Positions 12,001 through 24,757 are shown, numbered from the stretch's first letter. The stretch is 64,000 bases of DNA from Phoma sp. XZ068 (GCA_004835665.1 RBKR01000005.1:1488001-1552000); one strand, 5' to 3'. The notes: generated by a model not told the origin, from the letters alone. Translations and numbers: made by a program.

Positions 12001-13891
12001 TGTTAGGCAGATTGTAGAACAATGAACCAACAATGAGAGCCTGGAACAGGATGCCTCCCCACTTTCCGCCCAACGATTGCGGATCACCGATCATGACCAG
12101 GAATTGGCGTTTCGTGCACGCCATGACTTGCTTGTGGAAGGGTAGTGTGAAATTTTTCTTCCTAGTTGCCTTTGTCGCAGCAGCGCGACGTTCTTCTGCC
12201 ATTCGTTGAGTCTCCTTCTCGAACTCCTCGATATCAGCAAGGTTGTCTTGGTATTGTTCGCTGTCAGCGAAAGCTTTTCCAAATTGTGCGCTGGTGCGTG
12301 GGATGCGGTCTTCGTAGCCATCCTTGATGTGACGCTCGTGATCGTCAGTGACTGAAGTCAAGAAATCGGCGGTGGTCCAGCGGTCTGGTTGGTGAAATCC
12401 TAGCTTCTTGAAGTAATCCGCAGCGCGATCGGCAGGACCAAAGAAGCAGCATCGACCTTCGTGGATCAGAAGTACTTTATCAAACAGGCCGTATAGCGAC
12501 TCGCCAGCCTGGTACAAAGCGACGCTTGTAGAAATGTTGGCCATGTTTGTAAGCGAACGCAGACTTTGCACATACTCCAGGGCAGTAGAGGCGTCCAGCC
12601 CACGTGTTGAGTTGTCCCATGATTGTACAGACGCCTTGGTAATCATAGCCTCAGCAATAGATACACGCTTCTTCTCACCACCAGAGACACCACGTACGAA
12701 CTCGTTTCCGACTTTGGTGTTCATTGTGTGCTCGATCCAGAACAGTTTAGTAACGACACGAAGGAATTCTTTTACATAATCCGATCGCGATTCGCCTTCT
12801 TTACGTGAATCTTTGCCTGGTGTTCGGGTCTTCAGTGCGAATTTGATTGTGTCTTTGACTTTTAAGGTGGCGTAGTGGAGGTCGTCTTCAGGATTGTAGA
12901 GCACCTCACTCCTGTACTTCTTGGCCATCTCGTCAGAGTCAGTACCACCATACTTGATGTCACCCGTGATCTCCTCGTAACCAAAACGTTGATTGCCGAG
13001 CATCTTCAGAAATGTACTGCATCCACTACCAGGCCGTCCTAGGACAAGTAACATTTCTCCAGGCTTAATGCAGCCAGTAAAGTCGTCAATCAAAGTACGG
13101 ACGGGAGGCTTGCCGCCTGCAGCTTTTGGTCCGCGAGTGACAAAGTTTTTGACGAGGCGCACAGGATTCATGAAGAAGTCGCCGACTGAAGGTTGCAGAG
13201 CAGCTCCGATTCCTTGTCCCTTTACAGTCAGATTCTTGAAAACCACACCGACGTGTCGTGTCTTTTCCTCCTCTGATGCCTCTTGTCGTGAATGTCCAAA
13301 CATTCTTGACATCAGTTTGTTAATCTCAGTTTGCTCCTCATGAGTGCTTGATGCAGTGGCCTGTGTATCTGTACGACTAAGACCGTTGACCTGGCTGGTC
13401 TTGCGTCTTGACAACACGCGAAAAAGGTCTTCCTCAGTCATCGGCTTCGATTGCTTTGACTGCAGGGGAGGTCTCGTGGCCGACGAGGCCGACTTGATTG
13501 CTGCATGGTTGGAAGGGTCCTCTTGCTCCGAGTCTGAGCAAGAGTCACTGTGCACCAGGTCCGATACAACCGCCTCTTCTTGTCTCTCCCTAGGTTCGTC
13601 AATGGACTCCTCCTTGTGCTCAGTTATGCGATTGTTGGCAGGATCTGGGGATGGGACCGCTGTATTATCACTCGATACACCTTGACCGCCATAGTAGCTT
13701 GCGCTAGATATGTGGAGTGCACCATTGATAAATGTCGGGCTGGCAATACTCTCATGGTGAGCGCTGAGTGACTCTGGAGACCGAGATTGTAACATCGATT
13801 TATCATGTAGTGATCGTAATTCAGGGTTTCCTGGTGTTTCTACCGACGCAGAATGTGACGCCGAAGGGGTTGGCTGTTTGTTTGAATCCAT
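9002..13891 (-). CDS. PDR-type (ABCG) ABC transporter, three exons, 1595 aa
   Basis: A full-size pleiotropic drug resistance transporter of the plasma membrane, exporting hydrophobic compounds by ATP hydrolysis. Exons (minus): 9598..13891, 9208..9543, 9002..9159; introns of 54 and 48 bp with GTAAGT and GTGAGT donors. The order is the reversed (NBD-TMD)x2 layout. NBD1 has the degenerate fungal Walker A GRPGSGCSTF (around residue 284) and signature VSGGEKKRVS. NBD2 has canonical GASGAGKTTLLN (around 977) and a signature-like LNQEQRKRLTIG. The second membrane domain continues through exons 2 and 3 and ends in a lysine-rich tail. The first 200 residues are Ser/Gln-rich and acidic. Substrate is unknown; azole or natural-product efflux are typical for the family. 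Confidence 0.95.
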
Positions 13892-16270
13892 CTCAGGTCC
13901 GAATGTCCCTGCATGATGTTAGGTGCAATATGTGAATGGAGGTTATTTGAGCGGTACCGTTTCTAGGTCTTGTGACCGATTCAAAAGCCGAACGCTATGA
14001 GTGATTGAAAACGCGTAAAAGATGCCCTTCAATCGATCGTGTGAAGTCCCCAATCTAAAGGTAGCAGCAGGCACTGAGAGTTCAAAACAAAATGTTTATT
14101 AAAATTTAATTCACACTTCAGAAGCACTGCTGCATGTGCAGATGTGCGGTTGCCGCCATCTTGAGAGCATTCAGTTATGCATGCGTATTGTTTAGGTCTT
14201 GCAAAATGGTGTCGTCATAATCGCGTTCTGACATGCGCTACTGTTCGCGTCGGTGCTCTCACATGCCGAAAGACCATCATCCAGGCACCCAGAACTCGAT
14301 CGATCGGCGTTTTTATCCCTTCAGCCTCAATCATGCTTGGTTCCGCATCCAAACAACAAAGGCGGTTCGCGGGTTGCGGGTGCCCTGGCACCCGTGATCC
14401 GTGATCCGCACCATGTGATCGCATTTTACTGGTTGCACCAGCCATTCACGTCCCGAGATCGTCAATCCGTATCGATTAGATCGCCAAAGCCCCTCGATGG
14501 CCATGTTTGTAGTGATAATACCCTCCGCTTGTGGAGTCTCCCGTACAATCTAGGATGGCAGAGCCAAGCAATGTATGGCGTAACCATTTACTAAACGATA
14601 TGAAACCGCGTTCAAGTAGATGCAGGGTACAGCCCCCCCCCCCCACTCCAACAAATGATAATCTTAAGATAGCGCCTATACTAGGGAGCAGAGAAAGCCC
14701 CTCTTCTCATTTTCTCTCCATTGTAACAACATGGGAGGACATGTAGTAAACAATAAAGAGAACACCAATAGTTACTAGATGACGCGTTCGAGAACGCGAC
14801 ATTAACAGAAGAGCAAAATAGACAAGTTAAATACTAATTGCCTTAGCTGCATATAACCTCGCTTATGAGGGCTCACGTTAACTCTTAAGGGGAGCACAAT
14901 AACCTTTGCCAAATCACACACGGTGTCGATACACCGCACAGATTGGACGCAGCCAAATGAAACTGAGACGACTCGATCTAACAAGAACCGTGCGATCGAC
15001 CTCACTAGGCGCATTGGTCAGGCCTCCCAATTGACCCCAGATACGTCAGCCATGCTTTGTGCTGAAGGTTGACGCATTCAGCTGCAACACAGAACTGCTC
15101 TTACCATACCTTGACGCACGAGGGCATACAAACTGGTCATTCGGCACCACACGGTCTCGTTCCCTGATGGGCTCAGGCTCGCCACAGACGATTGCCTCCA
15201 CGACGGAGAATTTTGGTGTCGCGCGTATTCCACTAGCAACATCTTAAGCCGACTCAAGCAATTAGAAGGCGCAGACGGCCATGCCAAATCTACCCAAATT
15301 ATCAGTTCCCTGGCCCAACTGTATGCTTATACCAGGTTTCGTTCTACATAGCCGATTATATTCAGGAACTTTCACGGACAGTCACATTGCACTATGTATT
15401 AGACGTATATTGCTCTTCCATTGGAAGAATTTCATTCATCAAAGTGCCGAAGCCTTGTTCACCATTCTTCCTTGACTAGTACCAACTATAACCATGAACT
15501 ATCATTGCTTGTATAATAACACGCTGAAGTAGAACAAGTCTCCTCGTTATGTTGTAAATAAGCTCGTAATTTCGCCTCTGGATTGCCCCCAAATCCTCCA
15601 TCTCTGCCTCATCTGGCCACTATTGTGCAAAGGATTCGCAAAATCGTCAAATCTCTTGCGATTCTGTGACACGATTAGTAAGTTGACTCATATATTTGCT
15701 GGTCAATCGCATTAGGAGCGTCAGAACGGCATCTGTAAGCTTGGTACATATGTCTTCAACCATCCAGCTTGAAAGAGAACGAATGTACTTCCTCGCGCAG
15801 TGACACAGTCTCCTTAGTAAAGCGGTCAGCCTTGTCGCTGATTCTTTTCCGCTGCACTGTAGGCTAGCTCAGATACGCTTCGATAGTACCCAGGTAGTGA
15901 TGCTAGAAGCATGATAGCAAATAATAATTACATCCTTTCGTGTTTCTGCGACTCATATTAACACTAGAGATTTATGTTGGTGTCAATCGTGAGCTTTGCT
16001 TTGGGACGAACGGTACCGCTTTTTCAGTCTATGAATCTCTACCAGAGCTTTGCTTGCTCCTGTCACAAGGCTTAAGGAATCTCAGCCAGCACGCACGGTA
16101 TGACACAAACGGTGAAGACAGAAGGTGTAAACTTGGTAATTACAATAAAAGGACAGAGAAATCTGACACATGGACGTGTGCTAATTCATCGTATCGACGC
16201 GCGAAACTCATAACGACCCAGCAGTAAATCGTATCGTCGTAAATCTCCCCCTTTCCAAGCCAACGCCTGG
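13892..16270. other. Long intergenic region, no gene seen
   Basis: About 2.4 kb between the ABC transporter start and the 3' end of the RT-like gene. Short open frames only. Notable small features are a run of 13 C at about 14632-14644 and a duplicated GTGATCC at about 14393-14407. No tRNA, transposon gene or protein remnant could be recognised. Confidence 0.5.
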
Positions 16271-19216
16271 TCAAGCAACACTCGTCATTTCGCTGCTCGA
16301 ATCATCATCGACATTAGACTCAACCCCTCTCGCAAGAAGCATACAAACGAGAGGAACGTATTTCTCATGCCAAATGTCCAGTGTGCCGTATCTCTCAATG
16401 CACTCTTCGCCGTACATCTGCAGTACCCACATGTCCTGCGGATTCAACTGATCCCAACGCTTCATATTTCCGCATTCACGTACTTCATCGCGGAGGCGCT
16501 CACCGGCGATGACGTTTTCAACGGACTCCTGAAGTAGGGCCTGGTAGAGGCCCACGAGATATGGAAGGCGTCTTTCTTTCCATGGAGGAGGAGGGGGAGG
16601 ACCGCCATGGATCAGGGTCAAAGGGAGATACTGGAACAGTGCGTACTCACGGTGTTTGGTGAGATTGGCCTTACTTATGAAGGCACCAGAATCATAATCT
16701 TCACCAAGTACGGTGGTGATGGCCTCGTCACCGTTGCGGAAAACGCTCTTTAGCTTCGTTGAGATATGCTCTGGCGTCAGGGCAGACCAGTTATCCAGAG
16801 CCGTTTCGTAGTATTGGTTCTCAACGTCGAGATACTGCTGGATGATGGCGTTGGGATCAGGAGTAATGTTGCGAGCAAGGCTGAGCGCGACCAGCGGGTT
16901 CTTCACACCCAGACCACCAAATGTTTGGGGCAGATAGACAATAGCTTCAAGAGCGAAGGAATCACTCGTACGAGCAAATTCAGAGCGTGCGCGCAGCATC
17001 CCTTTGACGTGATCAGTGAGGTTGCTACCTTCGAAGATGATGTCAAGAATCCGTTTGTAGGCAGCCTTGACAGCCTCCAAGTGCGATTTGCCGAATAGTT
17101 CGATAAGTGGGCCGAAAAGTTCGGAGGCGTAACGTCCAGCCGTAGTATTCCAAATGCGCACCCAATCATACACTGTAGTCTGTTCGGAAAGCTGCTTCTT
17201 CACACGACGGGCGTATGCTTCGACCATGGAGGTCTTCACGGTAGTGGCATCTCCTGCGAGTTTCAAGAAGCCGATGTCAAGGTGTTCAGTTTGTGTGAGG
17301 ACGTCATCAAAGTCCAGCTTGGTGTGATCAGAGAATGTGCATAATTCCTGCAAAGCCAGCTCATTCTGCTCTTCGGTGCCTACAAAGTAGCATTTGGCTC
17401 CAAGACGGTACAGGTGCATACCAGTGTTCTTGCTGACAGCCAATTCGGCAAAGAACATCACTGCCTCAGTGAACAAAAGCTCCATACCATGTCCTTCAGG
17501 TACACCACAAGCTCGAGCGAGGACGCGATCTCGTTTTCCCCGAATAGAAGGACCGATGTTCAATTTCATGGTGAGGTACCGGGAGAAGAAGCCGACAAAG
17601 ACCTCCGGTACTCCCAAAAACTTCAGGATTACAAGAACAGTCTTGTGTGGCAGTGCTGACGCAAGAGAGTGGAAGTCGATCACTGAGCAGCCCAGCCGGC
17701 CGTCAAAGGCCTTGCGAAGTTTGATCTCAGTGGCGAGTGTCTTGATCAAATTGGATTGGACCTCACTAATGGGTACGACCTTGGGCTTGCAGCCATCTTG
17801 CGTTGGGAGTCGAGACATGAAGAAGTCACGCCTGTATATCCTGCGCCTCTCATCATCCATGCTATCAAGAAGCATGGGTGGCGTTGGCATCCTAAAATTG
17901 CAAGGAGGAGGAGGTGGTGGTGGTGGCAGTGATATAATTTGAGGTAGTGGAGGTGGTGGAGGTGGTGGTGGAGGCGGTGATATTGGCGGTGGAGGTGGAG
18001 GTGGTGACACATACACAGGATCATGTCGAGGTATGACTATCCTGCCCTTCTTCTTCCTTTTTGACGTATACGCCGGTAACACGTAGACGCCGTGTGGAAT
18101 CCCAATGGGAGGCAGAGATGGCGGCGGCGGAGGAGGAGGAGGAGGAGGGTAGAAGGCCGGCGAGTCAGAGCATTGTTCTTCAGAAAAATCGAATGGCATC
18201 ACCTCAAGGAAAAAGTCCCGCTCCTTCCGGTCATTGACAGAGAGTTGACGCTTGTTACGTGAGTCGGGGAACCGAATGAAGTCGCACAGGCCCTCCTTGA
18301 GTTTCTGGGCCCAACCAATAGCCATGCAATGCAAAAATAGCATGTCGACAAGATCTTCCTCAACTGTGATGTGATACTGGCCCTCTGCATCCTGACGAGC
18401 AGTGACAGGTAGTCCTTGATTCACGTGTTTTGGATTCCAGCCGCGGATTGACTTCATATTGAGCACTCCCAGGAGCTCTTTGATCGCGACACTGTTCTGT
18501 ATGTAGCCCTCAAGAGTTTTCTTTTTCTCGCTACTAATAAAGTCGTTCTTGAGCAGATCCATGATGCACAATTCGAGCTCGTCTTCTTCGATATCGGCAT
18601 CGCCGCCAAGTACATCATCGCCGTACTGATGTAGAGTTTCGCGCAAATCCGACAATCTATATGCGTTTCCATTGACCTCCATTAGTTTCTCGAGGTAGGC
18701 TTCAAGTGTTTCAGCGTCGACTTCCTTTGCGGTGAACGTTTCGTTTTCGAACCTCTCCCAGAGGTTGTCGAGTCCGTTCTCGATGACCTCGAATTCATCG
18801 TCGAACGTCATTGTTTCGGAGCCGGTAGATGACATGACAGGCTGATTGGCATCTATGGTCTCCTTCATTAGGTCGAGGTGGAGTGATGTAGTCTCGTACC
18901 GGTTCATGCGCTTGTGCAATTTCCCCAGTATCTGCTCCTCAAACTTGAGGAGTTTGTCGTTCGAAATACAACTATCTTCGACGGTCCGTTCAACGTAACT
19001 TGCAATGATTGCAAGGTCGTCATCATCTTCAAGGTACGAGTCGAATTCCTGGATGTCCTTCACGAGCGTGGCAATCCTTTCGCGGACTGTGATGTGAGTA
19101 GGACGTGGAGTACCGATGCCATAGCGAATTTTGAAGTCTTGTTTCAGTCGGTCAAACTCAGCGATCTTGAGATCAGCAACCTCCCTCAACGGTGGGGTGA
19201 TGGCCATAGGCGTCAT
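16271..19216 (-). CDS. Reverse transcriptase-like domain protein with polyproline inserts, 981 aa
   Basis: One uninterrupted exon. The N-terminal 370 residues are acidic and helical. Three runs of 7-12 prolines follow (about residues 360-450), then a region that resembles a reverse-transcriptase palm. A motif A-like segment CSVIDFHSLASALPHK lies near residue 508, then FLGVPEVFVGFFSRYL, a motif B-like RACGVPEGHGMELLF near 572, and a motif C position RLGAKCYFVGTEEQ near 608. RT motif C normally carries YxDD; those aspartates are absent, so polymerase activity is unlikely or the alignment differs. A downstream HLDIGFLKL resembles the motif D/E region. The family could be related to the domesticated fungal rvt genes or to telomerase-like RTs. 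There are no integrase, RNase H or endonuclease domains, so this does not look like a live retroelement. Function unknown. Confidence 0.6.
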   Translation of the reverse strand: MTPMAITPPLREVADLKIAEFDRLKQDFKIRYGIGTPRPTHITVRERIATLVKDIQEFDSYLEDDDDLAIIASYVERTVEDSCISNDKLLKFEEQILGKLHKRMNRYETTSLHLDLMKETIDANQPVMSSTGSETMTFDDEFEVIENGLDNLWERFENETFTAKEVDAETLEAYLEKLMEVNGNAYRLSDLRETLHQYGDDVLGGDADIEEDELELCIMDLLKNDFISSEKKKTLEGYIQNSVAIKELLGVLNMKSIRGWNPKHVNQGLPVTARQDAEGQYHITVEEDLVDMLFLHCMAIGWAQKLKEGLCDFIRFPDSRNKRQLSVNDRKERDFFLEVMPFDFSEEQCSDSPAFYPPPPPPPPPPSLPPIGIPHGVYVLPAYTSKRKKKGRIVIPRHDPVYVSPPPPPPPISPPPPPPPPPPLPQIISLPPPPPPPPCNFRMPTPPMLLDSMDDERRRIYRRDFFMSRLPTQDGCKPKVVPISEVQSNLIKTLATEIKLRKAFDGRLGCSVIDFHSLASALPHKTVLVILKFLGVPEVFVGFFSRYLTMKLNIGPSIRGKRDRVLARACGVPEGHGMELLFTEAVMFFAELAVSKNTGMHLYRLGAKCYFVGTEEQNELALQELCTFSDHTKLDFDDVLTQTEHLDIGFLKLAGDATTVKTSMVEAYARRVKKQLSEQTTVYDWVRIWNTTAGRYASELFGPLIELFGKSHLEAVKAAYKRILDIIFEGSNLTDHVKGMLRARSEFARTSDSFALEAIVYLPQTFGGLGVKNPLVALSLARNITPDPNAIIQQYLDVENQYYETALDNWSALTPEHISTKLKSVFRNGDEAITTVLGEDYDSGAFISKANLTKHREYALFQYLPLTLIHGGPPPPPPWKERRLPYLVGLYQALLQESVENVIAGERLRDEVRECGNMKRWDQLNPQDMWVLQMYGEECIERYGTLDIWHEKYVPLVCMLLARGVESNVDDDSSSEMTSVA

Positions 19217-19819
19217 TGCGCTCAGGTCTGAGCAGAGTCGACCTGCTGTGAAGGTGGGAGAGGCAAGCTGGAGAGAGTCGGCGGCTTATAAGCCAACCGT
19301 ATTTCGTTACACCAAAATATACCGTCAGTGGAGGCACGTTGCATGTAGGCTGCTGCACGCTAAGCAAGGCAGCGGGGCCATGTCAGCGTATTCAAGAAAA
19401 CAAAAGAGTGCAAATGGACGCCCTTTAATGCAAAGTTATCTGTCGTACATGCTGGCGCAAGGCAGGCGTTGGGGCCATTTGCCCTTCCTGTTGTTGCTAA
19501 GCGAAGACCAGCCAATCATAGGACGTCTGCGTTCACCCCGCATAGTTGACCGGTCAGTCTGTGACACCAATAGTATTCAGCGAGAGATCAGGAGCTGATA
19601 CGCGTGTATGCAGTCATCTGTCGTCAGAATAGCTCCATCTCACCTCACTGGCTGCACACGTCCATACTGAGGTTGAATATGAATGTGTCGCATGTATGGT
19701 TTAGTAAAGCGACATGAGCCTAATCGTATGTATTGACAAATTGGGCTATCAGCCTACTCGCTAGTGTAATACAAACAGCTTGATTTCGGCCTTTCCGATA
19801 AGGCCCCGATGTTTGGAAC
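19217..19819. other. Intergenic, promoter of RT-like gene and 3' flank of MFS gene
   Basis: About 600 bp with no supported gene or RNA. Confidence 0.5.
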
Positions 19820-21839
19820 TCAGATCTGAACAGCGACGCGATTTGTTTGATACTTCTTTGTGCTCGGCAATAGAAGGGTGCAGATGACCGCAACACTACC
19901 GAAGGCAATTGACGTGAACTGTTCCCTGTTAGTGCCTGGTTGTATCTCTCATAATGACGGTAACTCACCCAGACATATTTTAAGCTTTGACTGTACGCCC
20001 ACTGTACACCTTTGGTTGCACCTGCAACAACCGCAGGGGTGACACCAGTGATCGGTGTGGTTGTCAGGTTTGCTGGTGCAGTCAGGAAGACCGTGACAAA
20101 CTCCACAGCGCTGGTGACGGGTAGGCCCGCTTTGATCGCATATTCTGCGACATACTTCGGCATGTTTGCCTCAAGTTTTGTAGCAAAGATGTTGTAGTAG
20201 ATCGAATAGCCAATAGTGCCACCAACGGTGCGGATGCTGAGCGAAAGTGCTGCTGCAGTAGTGATGAGCGCATCAGGACAGACGATCATAGCAACAGTAG
20301 CAGCGGGGACAATGACACCACCGATGCCAAATGAAGCCACCGATCCCAAACCTACGACCATTTGCTCATTTTCTGGTGTCATTACTGCAAGAGAGCCAGC
20401 GAAACAAGTCATGAGGAGTACAGCAACGAGAAGAACCTCTCTCGCGCGACCCGGAAACACGGAAAGTGCCGCGTTGAATACGATAGCGCCGATGGCTGTA
20501 GTGAAGGCGGGAGGCATCGCACGAAGGCCGATCTTGACTGGGTCGGGCTCATAAACTGATGTGAACGTGACAGGAAAGAAATTGAGGATGCTGCTCAGAT
20601 GTTAGTTGTCATGGCATTGAACAAATAAGAATCGACAACATTGAAAGTATACTAACCTGAAAAAGTTCATACCAGCTGTAAAAGCGACGACGTACGCCAG
20701 ACCAACAATGCGTTGCCCTTTGAACAGTTCGCCGGGAACCATGGGGTATGGCGCAAACTTCCATTCCCACACGACCCACGCGGCGATGAGGGCGAGGCCA
20801 AGAAGAAGAGTGCAGAGGACGTACGCACTGCTCCATGCATGAGTGTAGCCGCCAGAATTTAGGGCAACAAGGCTATTTGAAGTCAGAGATGAGCATCATG
20901 ACCTGAATGAGAAAGACTTACAATAGAGTGAGACCAGTGATGGAGAGAAATCCTCCCATGTAATCGATCTTCTTCAAGATAGCTCGTCTAGAGAAACCGT
21001 CTGCCCGAGTGTGTGCTTTTGGAAAGTATGTGAGGAGTAGACCAATGCCCACAATGCCGTTGTAAATTAGTGATACCCAAGGGCCCCATCGCCAGCCAAC
21101 GGTCAGGTCACGATGCGACCACAGCTCCACATACATCAGATACGGGCAGAAAGGAAGAACAAAGGCAGTGACCAATGCCAACGAGTAGCCACGGTACTTG
21201 ACAGGAACAACTTCGGCAAGGCTGATTCAAAATTAGTTGGAGCTTGACGTAACGATGGTTGGGAACCTACCCAGCCAGGCCTGTGAGCTCGCCAATTGCA
21301 GCACCCATGCCTGATAGTGCCATACCGACGACGGCCTGTCCGAAGCTGTGTGCTGATCCCACAAGAGCACATCCTAGGCAGATACAGAGCGAACCAAACA
21401 AAGCGATGTAACGTTTACCGAACAAATCCTGGAGGTAACCGGCATATGGGCACGTGGCAGCAATGGCGAGGATGTTTGCGGTTGGCAGCCAGACGATGCC
21501 TCTTGAAATTCCTAGATCCGCTCCAATAAACGCCAAAGAACCACCCGTAAAGTAGAGGATGATTTGAGAGCCTGAAGGGTCAGCGCCACAGTTCGACTCC
21601 ACGAAAGCGTTGAACATACCAGTGTATAAGGCCGCAAGGAAAATTGCTGAGAAGATACCGCGAAGGCTCCATACTACTTTGCCATCAGAATCGTCACCTT
21701 TCACCGCCGAGGTGTTGTGCATGTCCACGCCCGACAGCGTTTTCTCCTTGTGGAGATTCATCGTCGAATCGTTCGTCTCGACATGTTCAATATGGTTGTT
21801 CTCCTGCTTCTCATGGTCCAGGGTTGGGTTCGCCATCAT
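19820..21839 (-). CDS. MFS efflux transporter, TRI12/siderophore-type, five exons, 601 aa
   Basis: A major facilitator superfamily antiporter of the 14-TM type, similar to fungal TRI12 toxin-efflux and siderophore pumps. Exons (minus): 21271..21839, 20922..21221, 20657..20872, 19969..20590, 19820..19918; all introns are 49-66 bp GT-AG and keep frame (602 codons including stop). Features: a soluble acidic N-terminus of about 60 residues, first TM near FSAIFLAALYTGMFNAFVE, an MFS loop DLFGKRYIALFGS, a GMGAAIGELTGLAGLAEVVP helix, and a last exon ending in TKKYQTNRVAVQI. It exports small molecules across the plasma or vacuolar membrane. No biosynthetic cluster lies beside it, so the substrate cannot be guessed. 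Confidence 0.9.
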
Positions 21840-22958
21840 GGGCTCCCAGCTTCAAGGTATTACGATTGTAACAATCAGAGGGGTGTTGGATTGAGAGGTG
21901 GGATGGACGATCAGCTTCAGATTTACACTTCGCAGGGGTTGGATTCCCTGCGATATACTTTATCGTGCTCAAATTGAACCCCTCCATCCTCCGGGTAGCT
22001 ACTATTGCCGATCTAGACTATGAAACACGAGCTGGGTATGCCACAAAGGTCAAGTAGCGTACCGTAGTCGACGTTAGAGGGCTCACTTTACTTGTCAACC
22101 CACCCAAAATCCGGGGAAGTAGCCTTTGTGATTGCGGGGAAATCATTGTGGGTCCATTGTAGATGGTCTCGATTTCCTTGAGGTATCTGAAAGTCGTTGC
22201 CGTAACTGACTCGGATGAGCGACATCCCAATTGACAGGATGAGGACTGGCGCTTTTCGGTAAATCCATTATTGAACCCCGCAACCAAGCTGAAGCATAAT
22301 CGTGCGGTGGTCAAGGTCAACGCCAAGAAGGATCACGAGTGAATATTGAAACTTGTGGCTAAAGGCTTGTTAAAGAGGGGTTGATCACGGGATGTGGTGA
22401 CCAATCACAGCAACTGAACTTGAGAGTGCTGGCTGTGAATTTTGTGGCAACAACGTTAGTTATAACTGAGATAGAATCAAGAGCTCGATTAGATCACTGG
22501 TGCTATCGATTGAGGGGCCAGATTTGGTGTGCACAAGCAGCTGCTACTCAGTTTTGTGTGGCACAGACATCACTTGATTGTCGATATGTTGCACTGAGCG
22601 CGCTCGACACCTGAAGCTGATGCACAATCAATGGTTTGGGTTGATATGATGGTGTTAGATGGCTATGCCTAGTATCATATATTCTTGTTGACCCGGCTAT
22701 GTCTAGCAACACCATGCCGCGTAACGCTGTCATGCTTGGAGCTTTCAGTGTAGCAATCCTTTAGACACTGGCCACAGCAGAAAGCGATATTGCCTCAGAT
22801 TCAGCCTCAGCGGCGATATTCGGTAAACTGAGTTCACAAGACGCGAGCCTCATGCTTATTGGTAGAGATGCTGCCACGTTAGGTGCGATCCAATTGTCGG
22901 CACACTTTCCACGACTATCGCACGTGGCAGAGACGGACAGTAGTGGTAGCACAGCCAA
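21840..22958. other. Intergenic between MFS promoter and MRF1 3' end
   Basis: About 1.1 kb, no gene recognised on either strand. Confidence 0.5.
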
Positions 22959-24306
22959 TCATTTAGTTTCACCCTCTTCAGCGATTAGCCCCTCGACGTC
23001 TCGCTCCATGAGCCAGCTTCGCACACTGTCCATCACCTTCTCGAGTGTTTGGCCGCCGGCCATGACATCATCGAGATCGTGCACTGTGGTGCCGCTCCTA
23101 TGATCTGTGACTCTTTGTTGTCCGTAGTTGTATGTTCGGATCTTGTCTCCCCGGCCCATCTTTGCTACACCGATGACGCTTCGTCGCATTGCTACAATCT
23201 CATCTTCTCGTTTTTCTCTTCGTGCTTGGGCGATCCGCGAGCGAAGCAGTCCCCAGGCCTTCTCCTTGTTCTTGGACTGAGATCTCGAGTCCTGCATTGC
23301 CACTACTGTGTTCGTGGGTATGTGGGTGAGTCGAACGGCCGATTCGGTTTTGTTGACATGTTGACCACCAGCTCCACTGGCCCTCATGACTTCTTGCTTG
23401 ACCTCCTTGATATCGATGTAGTAGTCGCTCTCTGGATCGTCAAAATCCTCTTGTGCGGCCGAGTTGTCTTGCAAGCTTGGCAAGACATGCACAGAGGCTG
23501 CGCTTGTATGCGTCCTGCCCTTGGTCTCAGTGGCTGGCACACGCTGCACGCGATGTACGCCAGCTTCACACCTAAAGATGCCATATGCATTCTCATTCTC
23601 CACTTCAAAGATGGCTTCAGAGAGCGGTACGCCAGCCTCGCCAGTACCATTGATATTTTCGTATTTTACAACGCTGGTTCGAAGGCCGTTGTGGTTGCAG
23701 AAGGCTTGGTACATGCGGAACAGGTCACCAGCGAAGATGGCTGCCTCGGATCCACCAGCGCCTGGCCGTATCTCGATCAGACATGGAAGGTGTGCGAAGG
23801 GATGCACCGGTACGAGGGAGGTAATGAGACTCTGGGAGGCATTGACGAGTTCGGTGCGCGTCTCTCCAAGATCTTCTGCTGCGAGATCTCGTAGTTCAGG
23901 ATCAGTTGTCGAGTCGTGAATCAGCGAGGTCAATTCTGTAACAGACTTTAGCCCATATCAGCAACCACAAGCCATTCACGGTTTTGGGTGCAGCATACCT
24001 CATTGGCCTTGTCCCACGTCTCCAGCGCGCGCACAATTGAGCCGTATTCACCCAGCTTCTTCGCTGACTTCGCGTCAAAGCCATTGGCGAGCTTTTCGGT
24101 AAGGCTTTTGTGCTCGAAGGCGACGTTGCGAGCTCGTGACAGAAGCGCGGGCGGTATCGATTCGGAAGCTTGTCGAAGTCAGTTGGCGCACTGGAGGGAA
24201 GCAGCATTAGATGCATACAGGTTGTTTGATGACGTAATTGTCGCCGTATCAGTGGTCTTGCAATGCGCGAGAGACAGCTGCGACAAACCCACGGTGTTGT
24301 CAGCAT
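22959..24306 (-). CDS. MRF1: Mitochondrial peptide chain release factor 1, three exons, 414 aa
   Basis: Class I release factor that reads UAA/UAG and hydrolyses peptidyl-tRNA on mitochondrial ribosomes. Exons (minus): 24219..24306, 23999..24168, 22959..23945. The start MLTTPWVCRSCLSRIARPL is an Arg-rich presequence; an upstream in-frame ATG at 24345 is possible. The two introns (50 and 53 bp) use AAG acceptors, with a CTGAC branch in the first. They restore the helical domain (FEHKSLTEKLANGFDAKS... ALETWDKANE). Then come the PCRF core (EIRPGAGGSEAAIFAGDLF), the catalytic GGQ in ASGAGGQHVNKTESAV (near residue 281), and the C-terminal QDSRSQSKNKEKAW. Without splicing, the N-terminus reads out of frame. 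Confidence 0.93.
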
Positions 24307-24757
24307 GATGTGGCTTTGGGGTGGAAGCGTGACGGAAATGTGCACCAGCGGACGCGCTTTCCGAAATCCTGGAGGGATGCTCGGAACGTTAGCACGTGAT
24401 GGCGTATCTCTTTCGTTCGCGCGACGGGAACCTGGTTCACGTCAGCCTCAAACCTATCAGACCGCCTTCCCAATTCTGATTGTGAGTTTATATCAGCAGT
24501 GGATACTACGATAGGTCCACATCAGGAACTCCGAGGCAACATGGAACGACTACCAGCGAAATCGGCACTTCGCCTTTTCCCGACGGCATCGCATATCCCC
24601 GGGTATAACCGTTGACCATATCAGGAGCGCTCTCCACACCCCGCATACTTACTCTCAAACACCACTATCGAGGGGCTTGAGTAAGCAGCTGGAAGGTCAA
24701 CAATAGATCATTACTCGACAAATCAAGAACACCGACCCTCTCCATCCTTAGCCCACC
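24307..24757. promoter_or_regulatory. Divergent promoter region MRF1 / gamma-glutamyltransferase
   Basis: A 450-bp intergenic space between two divergently transcribed genes, so it must contain both promoters. A CACGTGA E-box-like site lies at about 24392. No other element can be named. Confidence 0.5.

Noticed and set aside
17746..18024. Histidine/leucine-rich minus-strand frame
   Set aside because: A frame-shifted reading of the polyproline runs of the RT-like gene.
23049..23894. 281-aa plus-strand frame
   Set aside because: Antisense of MRF1 exon 3.
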